A stretch of 64,000 nucleotides of DNA from Vibrio aphrogenes (GCF_002157735.2 NZ_AP018690.1:372001-436000), one strand, 5' to 3'. Shown: positions 9,336-18,573, numbered from the stretch's first letter. Notes: a model not told the origin generated them from the letters alone. A program made the numbers and translations.

Positions 9336-9391
9336 ATAAGCCCAACCTGAATAGAGACATAGCGAGTGTGTATTTCAGTGTTAGGCTTATA
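9336..9391 (-). terminator. Rho-independent terminator of talB
   Basis: Read on the minus strand, ATAAGCCTAAC with a further ACTGAAATA arm pairs with TATTCAGGTTGGGCTTAT and is followed by TTTTTA. The stem has small bulges and a loop of about 17 bases. It sits 20 bases after the talB stop. Confidence 0.75.
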
Positions 9392-9411
9392 GTTTTAAAG
9401 GAAAGAGAAAA

Positions 9412-10362
9412 TTATAGTTTTGCTAAAATCATCTCTTCTAGTTTTCCTTGGTCAACCGCAAAAGCACGGATACCTTCTGCCAGCTTTTCAACGGCCATTG
9501 GATCTTGATTATGTTCCCACAGGAATTCTGCGTGAGTCATTTTCGCAGGCGGTGTGACTTTTTCTTGAGTAGGGACTAATTTTGCTTCTACTTTGCCTTC
9601 GCTGTCAGCAAGCTCTTGTAAAAGCTGTGGGCTGATAGTTAAGCGGTCACAACCTGCAAGCTCTAAAATTTCACCGGTATTACGGAAGCTTGCGCCCATA
9701 ACCACGGTGTTATAGCCATGTTGTTTGTAGTAGTTATAAATACTGGTCACTGATTTCACACCAGGGTCTTCACTGGCACTAAACTCACGGCCTTCTTTTG
9801 CTTTATACCAGTCCATGATACGGCCAACGAATGGTGAAATAAGGTAGACACCTGCTTCAGCACACGCTCTTGCTTGTGCAAAGGAGAATAACAACGTTAG
9901 GTTACAGTTAATGCCTTCTTTTTCTAGAATTTCAGCAGCACGAATCCCTTCCCATGTTGAAGCCAGTTTGATCAGAATACGATCATTAGAAACACCCGCT
10001 TCATTGTACATTTTGATTAATTGACGAGCCTTTTTAACGCTGCCTTCGGTGTCATAAGATAATCGAGCATCGACTTCAGTGGAAATGCGTCCTGGGACAA
10101 CGTTTAAAATCTCTTTACCAATCGTGACGGCTAACATGTCGCAAGTATCTTGAACTTGTTGCTCTGGTTGATTGCTTTGGGTTTTGGCGTAAGCGATCGA
10201 TTGCTCAATAAGAGCAGAATAAGCGGGAATTTGAGCAGCTTTTAAAATTAACGACGGGTTAGTGGTGGCATCTTGTGGTTGATATTTAGCAATGGCATCA
10301 ATGTCACCTGTATCGGCAACAACGGTAGTCAGCGAGCGAAGTTGTTCTAATTTACTACTCAT
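9412..10362 (-). CDS. talB: Transaldolase B
   Basis: A 316-residue cytoplasmic enzyme of the non-oxidative pentose phosphate pathway. It moves a dihydroxyacetone unit between sedoheptulose-7-phosphate and glyceraldehyde-3-phosphate. Diagnostic stretches include DATTNPSL near the N-terminus, the active-site region [13 protein letters not shown] (Schiff-base Lys in IKLAST) and [10 protein letters not shown]. Length matches TalB (about 316). It stands alone, with no tkt gene beside it, and has its own terminator. It is divergent from the chitinase gene across a 323-base spacer. Confidence 0.97.
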   Translation of the reverse strand: MSSKLEQLRSLTTVVADTGDIDAIAKYQPQDATTNPSLILKAAQIPAYSALIEQSIAYAKTQSNQPEQQVQDTCDMLAVTIGKEILNVVPGRISTEVDARLSYDTEGSVKKARQLIKMYNEAGVSNDRILIKLASTWEGIRAAEILEKEGINCNLTLLFSFAQARACAEAGVYLISPFVGRIMDWYKAKEGREFSASEDPGVKSVTSIYNYYKQHGYNTVVMGASFRNTGEILELAGCDRLTISPQLLQELADSEGKVEAKLVPTQEKVTPPAKMTHAEFLWEHNQDPMAVEKLAEGIRAFAVDQGKLEEMILAKL

Positions 10363-10685
10363 GTATAACCCTATTTAATAATGAAAGGTAAATGATATTT
10401 TGAAAAGCACTCAAGCTTAATTGTAATGGAATGGCAAGCGTTGCCATTTATGGCTTGAGCGTTTATTCATCTTCGAAATATAACCGAGCTAAGTCAACTT
10501 ACACTGCTTAAAAAGACGTTTGGATCTCACTTTTTTTTTGCTAAACGATTGCGTAATCGTTAAAGAACTTCTTACGTTGGAGCAATATTTCTTTGAAGTG
10601 CATTCATAAAATGTATTTTTCCTACAATCCCCCCTCTAAATTTAGATTATTTTAGTGTGGTCATGTACTTTAAAAGGAATGAGCA
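10363..10685. other. Intergenic region between talB and the chitinase gene
   Basis: A 323-base divergent promoter region. It holds one strong palindrome (10430-10448, listed separately) and the chitinase ribosome-binding site (AGGAA shortly before 10686). I see no ORF of note and no other clear structure. Confidence 0.6.
10430..10448. promoter_or_regulatory. Perfect 19-base palindrome, probable operator
   Basis: AATGGCAA, GCG and TTGCCATT form a perfect dyad about 67 bases upstream of talB and 237 bases upstream of the chitinase start. The central CG and the symmetry suit a LacI/GalR-type or GntR-type repressor. I do not recognise the exact regulator. Being closer to talB, it more likely controls talB. 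Confidence 0.45.
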
Positions 10686-12014
10686 ATGAAGAGAAAAACG
10701 ATATCACTATTGATTGCCTCTTATTTGGCGGTTGGTGTCAGTCATTTTTCAATTGCCAGTGAGACTCCAGTCAGTGAGACCTCAGTCGTGGCTGGCTATT
10801 TTGCAGACTGGCAATATGAAAACAAAGCACACCCGTATACCGTAAAAGATATTCCGGCAGATAAACTGACTCACATTATTTACGCCTTTTTAAGTATGTG
10901 CGGGCCCCATACTGGTGCTGGAGAGTCTGTCATCGCACAAGTGAATGAGCAATGTAAAGATAAAGAGCCTTTCACAGCCATTGTGGTGGACAAGAAATCG
11001 GCGTTAGAAGTCGATTTTGGAGCGGTTAAAGTCCCGGTTGAATACAAAGGTCACTTTGCGCAGTTAGCTCAACTCAAATCGGAACACCCTCATTTGACTA
11101 TATTGCCTTCTTTTGGTGGCTGGACCATGTCGGAACCCTTCCATGCAATGGCCCAAAGTAAACAAGCCATGGATCATTTTGCGAAAACTGCCGTTGAGTT
11201 AATCGCAAAATATGATTTTTTTGATGGTATTGATCTTGATTGGGAGTACCCCGGTGGTGGCGGGCTGACAACGTCTCCTTGGAATGAGGAAACTAAATTA
11301 ACCGATAAACAGAAAGCCGATGAAAAAGAAGCTTTTACTTATTTAATTAAGGCGATTCGCCAAGAGTTGAACTCCTTGACTCAACAAACCCAACGTCAAT
11401 ACGAGTTATCATCGGCAGTTGGGGTAGGGCCCAAAGCGGCGCAAATTGATTGGCAAGCGGTATCACCTTATATGACAAATATGTTTGCAATGACCTATGA
11501 CTTCCTCGGTGGTTGGGGCCAACAGACGGGCCATTTAACCAATTTACATGCCACTGATCGCAGTTGGTGGGGAATGGGCGCCGATGTTTTCTTAAACCAA
11601 ATGATGGAATTAGGTATTCCTGCCAATAAATTAGTGATGGGCGCAGCATTTTATGGTCGAGGTTGGGAGGGGACACAAAAATTTGACGGCAAGCTTCCTA
11701 GTTCGGATTTAATATCGGAGAAAGGGGCAACCTTTGGAACCGCTGAGCCAGGTTACTTTATGTATTGGGATCTCATGAAAAATTACACTAAGCAACAAGG
11801 CTATCAACAAGGTTATGATCAGGCATCCGAAGCGCCATTTTTATGGAACCCTGAAAAGAAAGTGTATATCTCTTATGACAATGCACGCTCAATAAAAGCA
11901 AAAGCGCAATGGGTGAAACAACATGGATTAGCGGGTATTTTTGCTTGGGAGTTAACAGGAGATACGGATGATAATGCCTTAGTCAACGCCATGTATGAAG
12001 GCATGAAACAATAA
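10686..12014 (+). CDS. Secreted GH18 chitinase
   Basis: The 442-residue protein has a signal peptide (cleavage near residue 24, IAS/E) and a single glycoside hydrolase 18 domain. The catalytic signature DGIDLDWE puts the acid/base glutamate at about residue 187, and SFGGWTMS is the upstream family motif. The region MTYDFLGGW and the C-terminal GIFAWELTGD complete the barrel. No chitin-binding, FnIII or polycystic-kidney domain is attached, so it is a bare catalytic module, smaller than the usual multidomain vibrio chitinases. It probably hydrolyses chitin or chitooligosaccharides outside the cell or in the periplasm. No neighbouring chitin genes are present. Confidence 0.95.
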   Translation: MKRKTISLLIASYLAVGVSHFSIASETPVSETSVVAGYFADWQYENKAHPYTVKDIPADKLTHIIYAFLSMCGPHTGAGESVIAQVNEQCKDKEPFTAIVVDKKSALEVDFGAVKVPVEYKGHFAQLAQLKSEHPHLTILPSFGGWTMSEPFHAMAQSKQAMDHFAKTAVELIAKYDFFDGIDLDWEYPGGGGLTTSPWNEETKLTDKQKADEKEAFTYLIKAIRQELNSLTQQTQRQYELSSAVGVGPKAAQIDWQAVSPYMTNMFAMTYDFLGGWGQQTGHLTNLHATDRSWWGMGADVFLNQMMELGIPANKLVMGAAFYGRGWEGTQKFDGKLPSSDLISEKGATFGTAEPGYFMYWDLMKNYTKQQGYQQGYDQASEAPFLWNPEKKVYISYDNARSIKAKAQWVKQHGLAGIFAWELTGDTDDNALVNAMYEGMKQ

Positions 12015-12077
12015 CTCTTGATGTATGAAATAATAGATATTCAGGTATAAAATAATAGTTATTGAGGCTTAAACAAG

Positions 12078-12108
12078 AATGCGCATCTGGTTGCTCAAGA
12101 TGCGCATT
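12078..12108. terminator. Hairpin between the chitinase gene and speG
   Basis: AATGCGCATCT and AGATGCGCATT form a perfect 11-bp stem with a 9-base loop, lying between two convergent genes. The U-runs are weak on both strands, but the position and strength suggest a shared bidirectional terminator. Confidence 0.65.
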
Positions 12109-12133
12109 ACATACAAATAATCTAGTGTAAGAT

Positions 12134-12682
12134 TTATTCTACGGCATTGATCGCGCTTGGTTCTTGTTGGCGCTGAATGTAATCTCGCTGCAACATATAC
12201 ATACGAATCGCATTACGATATTGACCATTCATGAAAAACTCTTCAATGAGTAACCCTTCACGTTTAAAACCGTAACTTTCATATAAATACACTGCTTTTT
12301 CATTTTCATCAGATACTTGCAGATATAATTTATTCACATTCAATATTTTGAAAGCGTAATTCACGGCCAGATCGATCATTTCTCGTGCATAACCACGCCC
12401 CTGGAAATAAGGGGCGATGATAATTTGAAACTCTGCGGTACGGTGAATGTAGTTAATTTCGACTAATTCGACTAACCCTACATGCTCACGATCGCTATTT
12501 TCAGCAATAAAACGACGTTCATTTAAGTCATGTATATGTTTAACGTACAGGCTTTCGAGTTCCATAAAGGATTCATATGGCTCTTCAAACCAATAGGACA
12601 TAACACTACGATTATTGTTGAGGCTATGAATGAATCGAAGGTCATCTTTTTCTAAAGCTCGGATACGAATATTTTCAGACAT
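12134..12682 (-). CDS. speG: Spermidine N1-acetyltransferase
   Basis: A 182-residue GNAT protein closely resembling the vibrio SpeG type. [12 protein letters not shown] near the N-terminus, the acidic loop region, [16 protein letters not shown] (acetyl-CoA pyrophosphate loop QGRGYA) and LYESYGF are all present. SpeG acetylates spermidine and spermine with acetyl-CoA and so limits polyamine toxicity; family members form dodecamers. It is monocistronic and convergent with the chitinase gene. Confidence 0.96.
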   Translation of the reverse strand: MSENIRIRALEKDDLRFIHSLNNNRSVMSYWFEEPYESFMELESLYVKHIHDLNERRFIAENSDREHVGLVELVEINYIHRTAEFQIIIAPYFQGRGYAREMIDLAVNYAFKILNVNKLYLQVSDENEKAVYLYESYGFKREGLLIEEFFMNGQYRNAIRMYMLQRDYIQRQQEPSAINAVE

Positions 12683-12800
12683 AATTAACTCTTATCATAC
12701 TAAATAACAATCAGTTAAATTGAGTATAAGAGATTTGACTTGCTTTGAAGAATGAAAAAAATCGCCTTTAACGATAAGAGTTATTGTTTGAGTTGAAGGC

Positions 12801-12834
12801 AAAGTGCCAAAATGAATGAACAAAATGGCACTTT
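12801..12834 (-). terminator. 9-bp inverted repeat downstream of the GNAT gene
   Basis: AAAGTGCCA and TGGCACTTT pair perfectly around a 16-base loop, about 100 bases after the GNAT stop on the minus strand. The right arm runs into the tandem array listed next. It could act as a transcript end, but no clear U-run follows. Confidence 0.35.
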
Positions 12835-12876
12835 AATAACAAATGGTGCTTTAATAACAAATAGCATTTTAATAAC
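12823..12876. repeat. Tandem array, 18-bp unit, three copies
   Basis: Units at 12823, 12841 and 12859 share AAATGGYRCTTTAATAAC-like sequence, each ending TTTAATAAC. The array lies in the spacer between speG and the GNAT gene. Confidence 0.8.
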
Positions 12877-12936
12877 TGCGGTGATTCTTGAACGCAGATG
12901 TCGCCATTTGTATGGGGAGTAGTTCGAAGGCTCACC

Positions 12937-13449
12937 CTACAACATCTTATAAAAATAAATGGTACCATCCAATTGACCGCTTGCACTTAAAGCAAAGTCG
13001 GGGATTTGCCCCACTTCAGTGAAGTCCATTTTTCGATATAAGTCGGCGGCTAAATCTCCTACACGAGTGTCGAGCACTAACAGATGTTTTTGTGCTACAC
13101 GGGCCTCTTCCTCTAAATGATTGAGTAACGCTTTGCTGATCCCTTTACCGCGGTGGCGAGTGTGTACCATTAATTTTTCAACTTCAGCTCGATGTTGTGC
13201 ATTGGGTTTATTCGTGAAAGCCAATTGCACGCAACCGACGAGTTGTTCCTCGATAAACGCGCCAATTAAAGTCCGTGAACAAGGAGTGGATTGGAGATCT
13301 TTTTCAACGCTTAACCAATAGTCTTGAGCAGTTTGCGTATCGACTGGTGGTAAAAAGCCCACTGAGGCGCCACTCGTTACGCAATCTTGTAAGAGCTCAA
13401 CGAGGACGGCCATGTGGTTATTAAGGTTTGATAATACTTTGGTGTGCAT
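12937..13449 (-). CDS. GNAT-family N-acetyltransferase
   Basis: A 170-residue acetyltransferase with the acetyl-CoA loop in RHRGKGISKALL and a C-terminal LDTRVGDLAADLYRKMDF strand-helix typical of small-molecule GNAT enzymes. The substrate is unknown. I chose the ATG at 13449, which has AAGGAT about seven bases upstream; an upstream GTG at 13473 would add eight residues. It follows the alpha/beta hydrolase with a 32-base gap, and the two are probably co-transcribed. Confidence 0.88.
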   Translation of the reverse strand: MHTKVLSNLNNHMAVLVELLQDCVTSGASVGFLPPVDTQTAQDYWLSVEKDLQSTPCSRTLIGAFIEEQLVGCVQLAFTNKPNAQHRAEVEKLMVHTRHRGKGISKALLNHLEEEARVAQKHLLVLDTRVGDLAADLYRKMDFTEVGQIPDFALSASGQLDGTIYFYKML

Positions 13450-13481
13450 CGCGATATCCTTATTTACAATCACAGTATTTA

Positions 13482-14816
13482 TTATTGTATTTGCTGTTCC
13501 AGTTGTTGAAGCATTTGATCTAAGCGTTCAAATATATTTTCGCCATCAATACCCAAACCGTTATGTTCATATTCATTGGTCATCCAAGCTTGGCTGTTGG
13601 GTATCATGGCCAGTGTTCGACGAGAATAATCAAATTCGACATACATATCTTCCACATAAGTGGCGCAGGCGAGCGGGACTTGGTTATGGCTTAAGGCCTC
13701 TAAATCATACAAGGCTGGCCAATCTGGTTTTTGCGCCAGTTTTTCGGCAGCAGATTGTAGTGGTTTAAGACAGGCCATTTGTTCAAACATCCATGGGTAA
13801 ACCATCTCTCCTGTAAAATAAAACTCTTGCCCTGATTGATAATTGAATTCGGGATAGTGTTGGCGAACTCGTTGGGCCGACCACGCTGATTGCGTTTGTT
13901 GTTGTTCATTTTTAGCAAACGGTTGACAATAGATGGATTCATGCAGCAAGGCATAAATAGGATTGGTTTGATAACTCTGTTCATTGAGCATCGCCTGTAA
14001 AAATGCGTAACTTAATGTGGGCTGTCCAGCCACCTCGACAAATGCACTTTCTAATAAATAGTACATCGGCAAGGCGGCATGCCCTCGACCTAGGTTGATA
14101 CCAATGGTTTGAAATTGTTCAACGGTAAAATGTTGACCATTAGGTAGAGTCACATGATGATTCAGTAAGTGATCTGCAATGCGTTGGCATAACATTTGGG
14201 CTTGTGGGAACTGCTGAAAGAAGCGTTGGTTTTTTTGTTTTACTCGTTGATAGGTGGCTTGATAGACCTGATCTGCATGACCACAAAGATCTGGAATGCC
14301 TCCGGTAATATAGGATTTTAATAGGCTTTGTGGGTAAAAGGATAAATAAGTCAGTGAACAAAACCCACCAAAACTTTGACCAATAATTGCCCATTTTTCG
14401 ACGTTAAAATGGCGACGAATCCATTCGGCATCTTTAACTATGCTATCAGCACGAAAATGTTGCAGATATTGATATTGTTCGTCCGCACTCATATTCGCTA
14501 ATGTTTGATGAGTGATAGGAGTACTGAAGCCGGTTCCGCGTTGATCAAGTAATAAGACGCGGTATTGCAGTAATGCCGCTTTTAACCAGCCTGATTGTGC
14601 ATCGGCTCTTGGGGAAGGAAAGCCGGGGCCACCTTGAAAGTATACGAGCCAAGGTAGATTGGCATGTTGTTTATCAAGACGTACCACTTCTCGAGCATAA
14701 ATCGATATAGCCTTGCCTTGTGGGTCGTTATGATCCAAAGGAATATCAAATTGATGAGGTTGATAGCTTACCCCTTGGTCAATAAAGGGGGTCAATAACT
14801 CAGGTAAGATTGGCAC
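13482..14816 (-). CDS. Alpha/beta hydrolase, proline iminopeptidase-like
   Basis: An S33-family peptidase-type hydrolase. FQGGPGFPSPR provides the oxyanion-hole HGGPG-like motif, LLLDQRGTG follows, and GQSFGGF holds the nucleophile serine. The C-terminal histidine is likely the one in NEYEHNGLG. Such enzymes release N-terminal proline or other residues from small peptides in the cytoplasm. The reading frame extends to an ATG at 14864, but AAGGAG lies six bases before the GTG at 14816, so I take GTG as the start (444 residues). It is followed closely by the GNAT gene. Confidence 0.9.
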   Translation of the reverse strand: MPILPELLTPFIDQGVSYQPHQFDIPLDHNDPQGKAISIYAREVVRLDKQHANLPWLVYFQGGPGFPSPRADAQSGWLKAALLQYRVLLLDQRGTGFSTPITHQTLANMSADEQYQYLQHFRADSIVKDAEWIRRHFNVEKWAIIGQSFGGFCSLTYLSFYPQSLLKSYITGGIPDLCGHADQVYQATYQRVKQKNQRFFQQFPQAQMLCQRIADHLLNHHVTLPNGQHFTVEQFQTIGINLGRGHAALPMYYLLESAFVEVAGQPTLSYAFLQAMLNEQSYQTNPIYALLHESIYCQPFAKNEQQQTQSAWSAQRVRQHYPEFNYQSGQEFYFTGEMVYPWMFEQMACLKPLQSAAEKLAQKPDWPALYDLEALSHNQVPLACATYVEDMYVEFDYSRRTLAMIPNSQAWMTNEYEHNGLGIDGENIFERLDQMLQQLEQQIQ

Positions 14817-14979
14817 AATCAGCTCCTTGGCAATGGTCTTATATTGGCGATACGAGCTTATCATTAGAGTTTCCAGAAATTTTGTAAAGTAAATTAATAC
14901 AGATAAGTAAATAATTGGCTATCGAGTCTAGAATTGTATAAATTTGCTTTATCCTTTTGTTTTTCTTGAGTGAGTTACC

Positions 14980-15996
14980 ATGTCATCTCTTCGATTATTG
15001 TATTCAACGTCAACGAACCCTTTATTTAACTTAGCAGTAGAAGACACTATTTTTCGTTCTATGAGTGCAGAACAGAAAGTGCTGTTTTTGTGGCGTAATG
15101 ACAATACGGTGGTTATCGGTCGTGCGCAAAACCCATGGAAAGAGTGTAATACGCAGCGTATGGAACAAGATGGGATCACCTTGGCACGTCGACAAAGTGG
15201 TGGTGGTGCGGTGTTTCATGATTTAGGAAACAGTAACTTTACCTTTATGGCGGGTAAGCCGGGATACGATAAATCTGTATCAACGCAAATTGTACTTGAT
15301 GCATTAACTCAACTTGGTATTAAAGGAAAAGCGACAGGTCGTAATGATCTCGTGGTCGATACCGATGAAGGCGAGCGTAAGTTTTCTGGCTCAGCCTATC
15401 GAGAAGCAATGGATCGTGGTTTTCATCATGGGACGATCTTATTAAATGCGGATATGACGCGTTTGGCCGATTATTTAAATCCTGATCCGAAAAAACTGCA
15501 AGCCAAAGGCATTACTTCTGTCAGATCTCGAGTGATTAATTTGAATGATATCGACTCAAGCATTACTCATGAAGTGCTATGCGATGCCATTCAGAATGCT
15601 TTTTTTGCTTATTATGGTGAACAAGTGGAAGCTGAGTTTATCTCCGAACAGGCGATGCCGGATTTACCAAACTTTGAAGCCACTTATCACAAACAGAAGG
15701 ATTGGCATTGGAACTTTGGCAATACACCGGAATTTAGCCATCAAGTTGATGAGCGCTTTGTTTGGGGTGGGGTAGAGCTGCATTTCAATATAAAGAAAGC
15801 GCATATTGAAGAAGTGCAAGTGTTTACGGATAGTCTTGATCCTGCGCCGTTGGAGGATTTGCAACAAGCGTTATCGGGAAAAGTTTACAATGCTCAAGGG
15901 ATTAAAGAAGCTTTACAAGAAGTTAAAAACAAACATGTCGATAAACATGAAGAACTTCAACAAGTTGAAGCTTGGCTTTTGCAACAACTGGCTTAA
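14980..15996 (+). CDS. lplA: Lipoate-protein ligase A
   Basis: A 338-residue enzyme that activates free lipoate with ATP and attaches it to the E2 subunits and H protein. The ligase fold is clear: [15 protein letters not shown] is the family signature, followed by [17 protein letters not shown] and HHGTILLN. The C-terminal accessory domain (from about residue 255) is present, so this is the full-length bacterial LplA. It is divergent from the hydrolase gene across a 160-base spacer. Confidence 0.97.
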   Translation: MSSLRLLYSTSTNPLFNLAVEDTIFRSMSAEQKVLFLWRNDNTVVIGRAQNPWKECNTQRMEQDGITLARRQSGGGAVFHDLGNSNFTFMAGKPGYDKSVSTQIVLDALTQLGIKGKATGRNDLVVDTDEGERKFSGSAYREAMDRGFHHGTILLNADMTRLADYLNPDPKKLQAKGITSVRSRVINLNDIDSSITHEVLCDAIQNAFFAYYGEQVEAEFISEQAMPDLPNFEATYHKQKDWHWNFGNTPEFSHQVDERFVWGGVELHFNIKKAHIEEVQVFTDSLDPAPLEDLQQALSGKVYNAQGIKEALQEVKNKHVDKHEELQQVEAWLLQQLA

Positions 15997-16317
15997 TTTT
16001 TGACGAAAAATAGTTTTTAGGTGGCTGATTCATAAAGATTTTTGCCACCTATGTCACCTTTTTTTAATTTATTTTTAATATTCTTCACGAAATAGGTGTA
16101 CATCTGAATTAAACCCTGTAATATCTACCTCGCTCTGTTGATAAGAGTGATTAATGCAACAATTTAGTAAAAGTAGAATCCTCAAATACAGTTATGTTTT
16201 TGTTCTTAGATTTTCCCTTCGCTTAATAAAACATTAAATCGTTCAACGCAGCACCCGTCGCATATCGCGGCATTATTAATGAACTGCATTTATTGCACAC
16301 AAGATAAGGGACATAAT
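15997..16317 (+). other. lplA terminator and cold-shock gene leader
   Basis: A 321-base gap. The first part holds the lplA terminator. The rest, from about 16090, is AT-rich promoter and likely long untranslated leader, as is usual for cspA-type genes whose mRNA folds differently in the cold. AAGGG ends eight bases before the start codon. I could not fix the transcript start or a definite cold box by eye. Confidence 0.5.
16018..16065 (+). terminator. Probable terminator of lplA
   Basis: TAGGTGGC pairs with GCCACCTA over an 18-base loop, and a run of seven T follows a few bases later. A shorter AGGTG/CACCT pairing would place the T-run directly after the stem. Confidence 0.6.
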
Positions 16318-16527
16318 ATGTCTAAAACAACTGGTATCGTTAAATGGTTTAACGAAGAAAAAGGTTTCGGCTTCATTACTCAAGACAACGGTGGTGCTGA
16401 TGTATTCGTACATTTCCGTGCAATCGCTTCTGAAGGTTTCAAAACTTTGAAAGAAGGCCAAAAAGTTTCTTTCGAAGTAGAACAAGGCCAAAAAGGTCTT
16501 CAAGCTGCGAACGTTGTTCCTGCTTAA
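16318..16527 (+). CDS. cspA: Cold-shock protein, CspA family
   Basis: A 69-residue single cold-shock domain. It carries both RNA-binding motifs, KGFGFI (RNP1) and VFVHF (RNP2), and the standard GxVKWFN start. These proteins melt RNA secondary structure and act as RNA chaperones. The true start is the ATG at 16318 with AAGGG ahead; an upstream in-frame ATG at 16279 would add a non-conserved cysteine-containing extension. Long leader and terminator suggest a single-gene unit. Confidence 0.97.
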   Translation: MSKTTGIVKWFNEEKGFGFITQDNGGADVFVHFRAIASEGFKTLKEGQKVSFEVEQGQKGLQAANVVPA

Positions 16528-16917
16528 TAATTCATTTTTAGTTTTCTGAGATCAAAATCAGAGCTAGAAATCAGCAAGCGTTGACTTAAGTTGACGCTTG
16601 TTTTGTATCAACGTAAGCAAATAGGTTGCTTGCGTAATAAGAAAGCATAAGTAACTCATTTATAAAACTTCACCGATGATGAAGTGTGAAAAATTAACCA
16701 CCTGACCCTCCTGCGTTAGCATTCAAGTCCTGTTGTAATTCTGTTCACCGTATTTTTCGATATAGATCTCTCTCTGTGAGATATTGATCTCGGTTTGTTT
16801 GACCGCAAACTCGAACTTAACGCCAAGATAAATAGGTTATTAACTGCTTATATAAATCTGTCACATTTATACTCTATATTGAGTAAGTGGATAGACACGA
16901 AAATAAGAAGGATAACT
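16528..16917. other. Gap between the cold-shock gene and a small ORF
   Basis: A 390-base gap holding the csp terminator near 16575. Beyond it is AT-rich DNA with short self-complementary stretches around 16764-16790 (ATCTC and GAGAT arms), then the leader of the 23-codon ORF. No other gene is supported. Confidence 0.5.
16575..16604 (+). terminator. Terminator of the cold-shock gene
   Basis: CAAGCG and CGCTTG pair around a loop that contains a further ACTTAAGT dyad, and TTTTG follows. It lies 47 bases past the csp stop. Confidence 0.65.
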
Positions 16918-16989
16918 ATGACTCGTTCAAATGGTCGTAAGCGTTTTTGGTTCCAACACAAACGCAACCAATCTCAAGTAAAAAAATAG
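16918..16989 (+). CDS. Small basic protein, 23 residues, unknown
   Basis: An ORF of 23 codons with a strong ribosome-binding site (AAGGA six bases before the ATG). The product is highly basic (four Arg, five Lys) with a central FWF. Basic composition suggests binding to RNA, ribosome or acidic partners, but I do not recognise the family. It could also be a leader peptide. A hairpin (about 16996-17020) follows the stop, and a strong terminator lies at 17155-17183, so a transcript of about 250-300 bases is plausible. Called on its translation signals alone. Confidence 0.5.
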   Translation: MTRSNGRKRFWFQHKRNQSQVKK

Positions 16990-17517
16990 TTTTATATCAA
17001 GTACTTTAGAAAGTGCTTGAGCAAAGACCCTATAGCTTAAACAGTAAAGCGCGATAAAGTTTAGTTAACATCATCACGAACTTAAAGCGTAAGTCTGTTA
17101 AGCAATGAAAAAGCGGCATCGCCTCTAGTTGGCTTTTTGCCGATAAATATGATGAGCACACCTAATTCTATGGTGTGCTTTTTAGTTTCTGACGTTCCGA
17201 TATTCTGCCGCCGTAGCAGAGTCTATTCGCTTCATTTTTGAACCGTTATTTGTCATTTATGGTTATCTCATTAGTGTGTTCGGTATAACCCCTTAAATTG
17301 TTTTTGTATTTTAGATAGTTAAGTGAATGAAACGAATCGCATAAAGCTGAAAATACAGAAAATATCCTTTTTTGCATCAATTAATGATTGAAGTTCTGTT
17401 TTTGTAAGGATAACTTAACGGTAAGGAAGCTAATTTTCATAAGTTTTGCGCATTCTCTCATTAGATTTTTTCAAGGAGAATGACTCAAGATGGACATAAG
17501 ATAAGGATAATGTCGTT
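16990..17517 (+). other. Non-coding spacer before aroG
   Basis: A 528-base stretch without a supported protein gene. It contains a wobble hairpin directly after the small ORF (TCAAGTACTT pairing with AAGTGCTTGA), an AAAAAGC/GCTTTTT pair near 17109-17137, and the strong terminator at 17155-17183. From 17186 it is the AT-rich promoter region of aroG. A small RNA ending at the terminator is possible. Confidence 0.5.
17155..17183 (+). terminator. Strong terminator with no gene just before it
   Basis: AGCACACC and GGTGTGCT form a perfect 8-bp stem around a 9-base loop, followed directly by TTTT. The nearest upstream plus-strand ORF is the 23-codon one, 166 bases away. Confidence 0.8.
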
Positions 17518-18573
17518 ATGCAACAAGTCGATGATGTAAGAATTAAGCAAGTTAAAGAACTTCTCCCCCCTGTGGCTGTTTTAGAGAAATTTCCCGCAAC
17601 AGAAACCTCGATCAACACGACATTTGAGTCCCGCCAAAGTATTCACAATATCTTGCAAGGTCAGGATGATCGCTTATTAGTGGTGATCGGTCCTTGTTCT
17701 ATTCACGATACACAAGCGGCAATTCAGTACGGTAAGCGTTTGAAAGTCTTACGTGATGAGCTTAAAGACAACCTAGAAGTGGTGATGCGAGTTTATTTTG
17801 AAAAACCGCGTACTACAGTCGGTTGGAAAGGCTTAATTAATGACCCTTATTTAAATGATAGCTATCAAATTAATGATGGTGTACGTATGGGGCGTAAATT
17901 ATTGCTGGACTTGACTGATTTAGGCATGCCGACAGCCAGTGAGTTCCTAGATATGATCACCCCTCAATACGTTGGTGATTTGATTTCTTGGGGGGCTATT
18001 GGGGCGCGTACTACCGAATCGCAAGTACATCGCGAACTTGCCTCTGGCTTATCTTGTCCGGTTGGATTTAAAAATGGTACGGATGGAAATATTAAAATTG
18101 CTACCGATGCTTGTCGTTCAGCAGGGGCATCTCACCACTTCTTATCGGTGACGAAATATGGTCATTCTGCCATTGTGGAAACCGCAGGTAATCCAGATTG
18201 TCATATTATTTTGCGTGGTGGCAAGGAGCCAAACTACAGTGCAGAACATGTTGCAGCGGTAAAAGCTGAGCTGGCAGGCCAAGGGTTACGTCAAAAAGTG
18301 ATGATTGATTTTAGCCATGCGAATAGTTCGAAGCAGTTTCAACGTCAAATGGTCGTGGCAGACGATGTTGCTCAACAACTGATTTCTGGTGAAGATGCCA
18401 TTTTTGGTGTCATGATTGAAAGTCACTTAAATGAAGGTCGCCAAGATTTAGTGGATGGCAAAGCCGCCAATTATGGGCAAAGTATTACTGATGCGTGTAT
18501 CGGCTGGGAAGATACGGAAAAGGTGCTACGTCAATTGGCTGATGCTGTGGCTGTGCGTCGCTCAACTAAGTAA
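17518..18573 (+). CDS. aroG: 3-deoxy-7-phosphoheptulonate (DAHP) synthase, class I
   Basis: A 351-residue class I DAHP synthase. It condenses phosphoenolpyruvate and erythrose-4-phosphate in the first step of aromatic amino acid synthesis. Signatures are VVIGPCSIHD, the YFEKPRTTVGWKG active-site loop (PEP-binding KPRT), GARTTESQVHRE, and the metal-binding MIDFSHANSSKQ. The N-terminal extension present in the feedback-regulated isozymes is here. Which amino acid (Phe, Tyr or Trp) inhibits it cannot be told safely by eye. It is followed by a bidirectional terminator. Confidence 0.95.
   Translation: MQQVDDVRIKQVKELLPPVAVLEKFPATETSINTTFESRQSIHNILQGQDDRLLVVIGPCSIHDTQAAIQYGKRLKVLRDELKDNLEVVMRVYFEKPRTTVGWKGLINDPYLNDSYQINDGVRMGRKLLLDLTDLGMPTASEFLDMITPQYVGDLISWGAIGARTTESQVHRELASGLSCPVGFKNGTDGNIKIATDACRSAGASHHFLSVTKYGHSAIVETAGNPDCHIILRGGKEPNYSAEHVAAVKAELAGQGLRQKVMIDFSHANSSKQFQRQMVVADDVAQQLISGEDAIFGVMIESHLNEGRQDLVDGKAANYGQSITDACIGWEDTEKVLRQLADAVAVRRSTK

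Noticed and set aside
12768-12986. A 72-codon minus-strand frame across the second tandem array
   Set aside because: Overlaps the real GNAT end and is made of repeat sequence.
16795-16917. N-terminal extension of the 23-codon ORF to 64 codons
   Set aside because: The upstream part has no ribosome-binding site, while the internal ATG at 16918 has a strong one.
17403-17420. TyrR-like box TGTAAG-N6-TTAACG before aroG
   Set aside because: Only about nine of twelve conserved bases fit and the right half is poor; too weak to claim.
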